Below are positions 60,010-64,000 of a stretch of 64,000 bases of DNA, in pieces. Where the stretch lies: positions 32,391,229-32,455,228 of the forward strand of contig CM049314.1 of NCBI GenBank assembly GCA_026874595.1, read 5' to 3'. Below the pieces are notes generated by a model, which did not search any database, was not told the DNA's origin, and saw only the letters and a program-made list of their open reading frames with translations. The position numbers were made by a program, and so were the translations under genes. Within the stretch, counting starts at the first letter, position 1. Every line of letters starts with the position of its first letter. This DNA comes from Sipunculus nudus. Taxonomy: Eukaryota > Annelida > Sipuncula > Golfingiida > Sipunculidae.

Positions 60010-62030
60010 AGTATTTAAGTATACTTACTGAATTCCTTGTAAATTAGATGGGCCAATCTGCAAATATCTGGTTTCTTTATTAACCATTATAATTAACCAT
60101 TATAATTAATGTTATTAATTTCAATATGCACCAGGTGTCTAATTAAAGACAGAGGGTTTTTATGAGCATGGCGTGCTTAATTAATTGTCTGTATGTGAGG
60201 TACGTAGGATATATAGGGAGTCATGTTTCCGAAATTGGTTATTTAAGCAGATGGCATGACTAACACGAAATTACAGAAACTGTTCCCCGGAAATAACCAG
60301 CCTCGTTGGAGCCATCTTGGACTCGGTTGCTTCTCATTATAGACCAATTTGGTTTATCCATCACGTAGGCATGAACTGTCAGATGCCATCAGTTGGTTGA
60401 GGGCCGGTAGAGACCCTGGACATAAATCTAATAAACACGAGTGTCCAAAGAGGACCGTAATGGGGGAGATATCGGTACTTAGACCGAGGGCCCTGCTGGA
60501 TAACACCTCTTATCCCTCGGAGAGAGGGTTAGCCATATTTATTGCTCATTAATGCGGGCCTGTGACGTTAATTCGATAAATATCTTCCTCTCCAGACGGT
60601 ACGATGCAATATGTATGAGCCGGTGTAGAAACCCCCTATAAGCATAAATCTCTAGATGATCAACTTAGGAATCATATAAAATATAATAAAAAGTGAATCT
60701 GTAATAAGATGTTCAATAAACAGTCATGTATATACATCTTGCTGTACATATGGATAAAACAGTTTAACTTTGTCTTCGAACTCTTATTCCGATGGCCTTT
60801 TTTGGGTAAATTTTATTCGGCTCAATTAATGTCTTTTATTGTTGGGGAATATCTATTTGAATAAGTTATCGCACTTGTCTAGATGTATATAAATACATAT
60901 TTCAGGATTTACTGTTCTTCCAGCGGTTGAACATCTAAAGGCACATAATACATTCACCAAATGGTCTTTTAGCGTCCTATCCCCAAAAGTTATATCGCCA
61001 GGCTTCATAAAGAAACACGTAATAATACACAACTTGAATGTTTATATATTAAATATAACAACAATCTAAGGAAAATATATAAAATAATGTTTGCATCGAG
61101 TGTCGTATTCTACAAATTACTCCGGGTTTTTTATACTGTGATACAAATATAGTGGACCGGGGATCAGTCTAAAAATGGAATTCCAACATTTAGACGCATG
61201 TTGTATTTTCAGTTTCCATAATGGTAATGAGCGATAATGGTAACGCTTGAAAAAACTATACATGCGCATGAATATTGCATCAAAATAATTATAAAATTCT
61301 CCTGGTAAATGTATGAACTAGAACTTACAAAAAAGTCGTTTTATGTTTCAGACCTGTTCAGCATGCAATACAGGTAAAAATGTCCACTGAGCCACAGACC
61401 GGCAGTCTGCATATATCTCCAGCTAATATCAGACGATGATCGGCCTTGGACTGAGCAAAGACTGACAGGTCAGGCTGGCCGTCTGGGGTGTTTGGTTTGA
61501 TGGACAGACAGACGCGGACCCTGTGGCCCGCAGACACGGAGACAGTCTGGAGTGAATGATTTATATTGTACCGAGCAAGTAAAAGAACAGTCTGTTCCGT
61601 CTAACAAAACAGTTGTCAAATAAAGATGGCATTATGTTCAGGCATGGTCGCTGTTCCTGTTCGTGGTTCTTTGCTCCCCCGCATTATTTTGTGGATATGT
61701 ATTACCACGTCTTACAAAACAGAAGGAATAAATATAAAATTAAATATATTATGAAAATCAATCTACAGTCGTGACTGCCAGCAGTTAAAGGTAACACTAT
61801 ACTATTGTTGAATTTTTGTTCACGACGGTTTAAAATTCGCGATTTTTTTTGCGGAATGGGAATTTTCGCGAAATATAAAGCCTTTATCGTTAGGAAGTTT
61901 AATCGTCGAGGGCATATTGCATGGTAAAATATTGATATTATGATTAATAATTAATCTTTTATGAAGGTTCCCCGCTAAACAGTCAAGGATTTTTGCACAT
62001 ATTACATTTGACTAATTCAAATGCTGATGG
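60010..62030. other. Unannotated DNA, partly complex
   Basis: 60290-60620 is non-repetitive and GC-balanced, including GAGGGCCCTGCTGGATAAC and TATTGCTCATTAATGCGG. It may be regulatory. The 67-codon frame 60349-60552 inside it is unassigned. The rest is AT-rich without genes. Confidence 0.4.
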
Positions 62031-62220
62031 CAGAAGTGGATCACCCCCCCCCCCCCCCCTCCATTCAGTCGCCAGATTCTTTTAATTAAGGGTTACAGAA
62101 CGATTGTTGAGGCCTGGATCCCCATTTCTGGACCTGGGGACCTTCTACGGCGTTGTCTTTTGGGCTGGATCCCCCCCCCCCCCCCCCCCCCCTTTTCCTT
62201 AATCCTGGATCAGCCCCCTG
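62031..62220. mobile_element. hAT-like MITE, copy 3
   Basis: Left end CAGAAGTGGATCA, right end GGATCAGCCCCCTG. Shares TTAAGGGTT-CAGA and the TTTTCCT-AATCCTGGATC end with the other copies. Two C runs have expanded (16 at 62044-62059 and 22 at 62171-62192). No target duplication detected. Confidence 0.55.
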
Positions 62221-62920
62221 ATTGTTATACTGTGTGTGGGGCTTTTGTTAGATCGCGAAAATGGAACATTCACGAAACGCCGAAAAATGAAAACGCGAAA
62301 TTTTAACCTCGCAAATATAAAACCAAACATGGTATCTTAAACCATTCCTGAAAGGCGGTATACAATGGAAAAGACCAGTTGATTGTACATTTTATGCGTA
62401 TGACTGATTTACGGCCAGCTTTGTATTGCTGCCAGTGTCTGAATTCCTTCATGTTACCCCCTACTGTTCAGATTGCCCCCCTTGCTGATCAAGTTAATAT
62501 GATAACTTTTATGTTCGTAGGAGCTCACCGCTCCTGATATATTTATTAACAACATCCTCAGCATGCTGGTGATATAGTGGTCAGCCCCGTCGGGCCGTAT
62601 ATGTGTCTCTCTGTCCATAACTACTTCATAACACGGATTATTTCAAAAATGTACTCACATCCCATTTTAATTAACCTTGCAGGTGTATCTTAAGGATCTC
62701 CTCACGTGATCAGGTTTTGTTCATGATGTTGGTCCGTCCAATAACCACTGGTATCGCAACGATACCTTACCAGTATTTTTATTTATTTTCAGAAAACTCA
62801 CTTCTATTATGTACCTATAAAGTATCTCCCATGAGTTTGATTCTCTGCAATATCCACGTTTGTTACTTAAGTTAATGTATAAGACAAGTATCTAAATAAT
62901 CATAAGTAACCATTTTTTTT
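62221..62920. other. Unannotated DNA
   Basis: No gene or clear repeat. Confidence 0.45.
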
Positions 62921-62923
62921 TTT

Positions 62924-63030
62924 GGGGGGGGGGGTTAATCTGAAATTGGACGGGATAATCTGAAATCGATTTCAGATTACTTCCCCCCCCCCCCCTTCAG
63001 CTTACCGGGGGGATAATCTGAAATCGCTAC
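62924..63030. repeat. Nested palindrome with G and C runs
   Basis: G11 (62924-62934), then TAATCTGAAATTGG, then a perfect 24-bp palindrome at 62956-62979 whose half is TAATCTGAAATC, then C13 (62983-62995). A third TAATCTGAAATCG sits at about 63013. The G and C runs can also pair across the palindrome. It is probably the end region or junction of a small repeat. Confidence 0.85.
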
Positions 63031-64000
63031 AGTGTCTCCAATGGCCACACGTGCCCTTAGGTAATATCAGTCGCGAAGGCGTTTAGAAGAGAAAAAAAAA
63101 ACATACGAATGATTTTTTACTTTGACCGAATAGAAGTTTTCTCCCTGGCTATACGTTTATTCATCACGTTTTAATACTTCTTAGTGCGCTTCTTCGTACA
63201 TTTCATAAACACAACTAATAAACACCGTTCCAGGTGACACATTGGTCAAAAGTTCCCAATATGTTCCAAGAATGAATTATTGAAACGTCATCCGGTCCAG
63301 AGATTATTTCTGAGCACCTTTACAAAATGTGAAGGCTGAACTATGTTATTTATACATGTCAGTTCATTCGATAGTGCAAACTCTATAAGATAAATGACGT
63401 ACATGCATTCAATAGACACATTTCTTATAGTTTAGGTCGCTCAGGTGAGGGTATCAACTATAATAGTTTTAAAAATCAAATTTTCTGATACCATAACATT
63501 TTAACAGTTAGTGTAGATCGACTAAACCCCTTTGAAGGAACGGACGAAAAGTATGGTCAGATATTCGAGTTTAAACAGGTAGTTTCATATTTCTAACACT
63601 CGGGTTTGGTTTTCATATAAAGATTGGGATAATGAGAAAAGATTAGATCGATGTTTCAAATCAGCTTGCCTGGGTATTATGATTAAGATAATACATTAAA
63701 TTAATGAAGCTGGAAATGTCATTCCCGGTCTGATTAACCGAAGCTTTGAAATCTGAGGTCCATTAAGAGAACACGACACTTAACAAATGTATTAGATTAC
63801 TATGATTGTATTCTTCTTTGAAAAAAAATGCTTAAGTCGTTAAGAAGATATTTGATATACATTATTCCAAAGGCAGACAAAATGCCACTTACAATCGTCA
63901 ATAACCCCTCTTCTTGTTTATATATTCAATTTTAATAAATTTTCTCCTATCATAAATATTCATGGTCTGTCGAGTCACACTCTGGAATTTTACATGAAAC
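63031..64000. other. Unannotated AT-rich DNA
   Basis: No gene or repeat recognised to the window end. Confidence 0.5.

Overview
This is eukaryotic, AT-rich, non-coding DNA, most likely from a marine mollusc (probably a bivalve). I recognise no protein-coding gene. Open frames are all short (at most 145 codons). The longest are low-complexity translations of GA/TC microsatellites or lie inside repeats. I see no convincing exon with splice context, no operon-like layout and no recognisable rRNA, tRNA or CRISPR. The organism call rests on repeat style: hairpin-tipped elements with (GTCC)n and tandem ~300-bp cores, a tRNA-derived SINE, GCCTCCGCC-tipped elements, and many long poly-C runs. I know these from memory as typical of molluscs. 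The window reads as a gene desert or part of a very large intron.

Layout. 1-5.2 kb: a heat-shock-element plus TATA pair, GA microsatellites, a SINE copy and two copies of a ~400-bp dispersed repeat (family E). 6.0-7.7 kb: a large hairpin-tipped element (A1) with five tandem ~302-bp units. 8.9-9.8 kb: a solo LTR inside a TATC microsatellite. 10.26-11.33 kb: an 18-copy, 58-bp satellite. 12.8 kb: a hAT-like MITE. 15.1 and 16.1 kb: two CRE-plus-TATA promoter-like sites. 17.0-17.6 kb: an ATT-triplet tract. 18.2-18.8 kb: a long imperfect inverted repeat. 19.4 kb: family F repeat. 20.5-21.3 kb: a second solo LTR of the same family.

22-44 kb is mostly single-copy sequence with scattered repeats: family D at 28.8, 38.6 and 39.8 kb, SINE at 32.4 kb, F at 33.9 kb, E at 35.8 kb, and the hAT-like MITE at 43.7 kb. 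At 44.85-46.23 kb a 34-bp minisatellite is split by a second hairpin-tipped element (A2), which gives a clean insertion junction. 47-54 kb and 57.3-62 kb hold complex, low-repeat sequence that could include cis-regulatory elements. 54.6-57.3 kb holds an 88-bp perfect palindrome next to a third hairpin-tipped element (B) with seven ~337-bp units. The last 2 kb has a poly-C-rich MITE and a nested palindrome flanked by G and C runs.

The most notable result is that A1, A2 and B share one architecture: a 5-prime hairpin with a single bulge, (GTCC)n, tandem ~300-bp units carrying GGTGGCGCCACC, a subterminal inverted copy of the hairpin arm, a 3-prime hairpin, and CTAG or CTTG at the end. At the split minisatellite, A2 appears to have inserted between two T residues. 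This fits non-autonomous Helentron-type (rolling-circle) elements.
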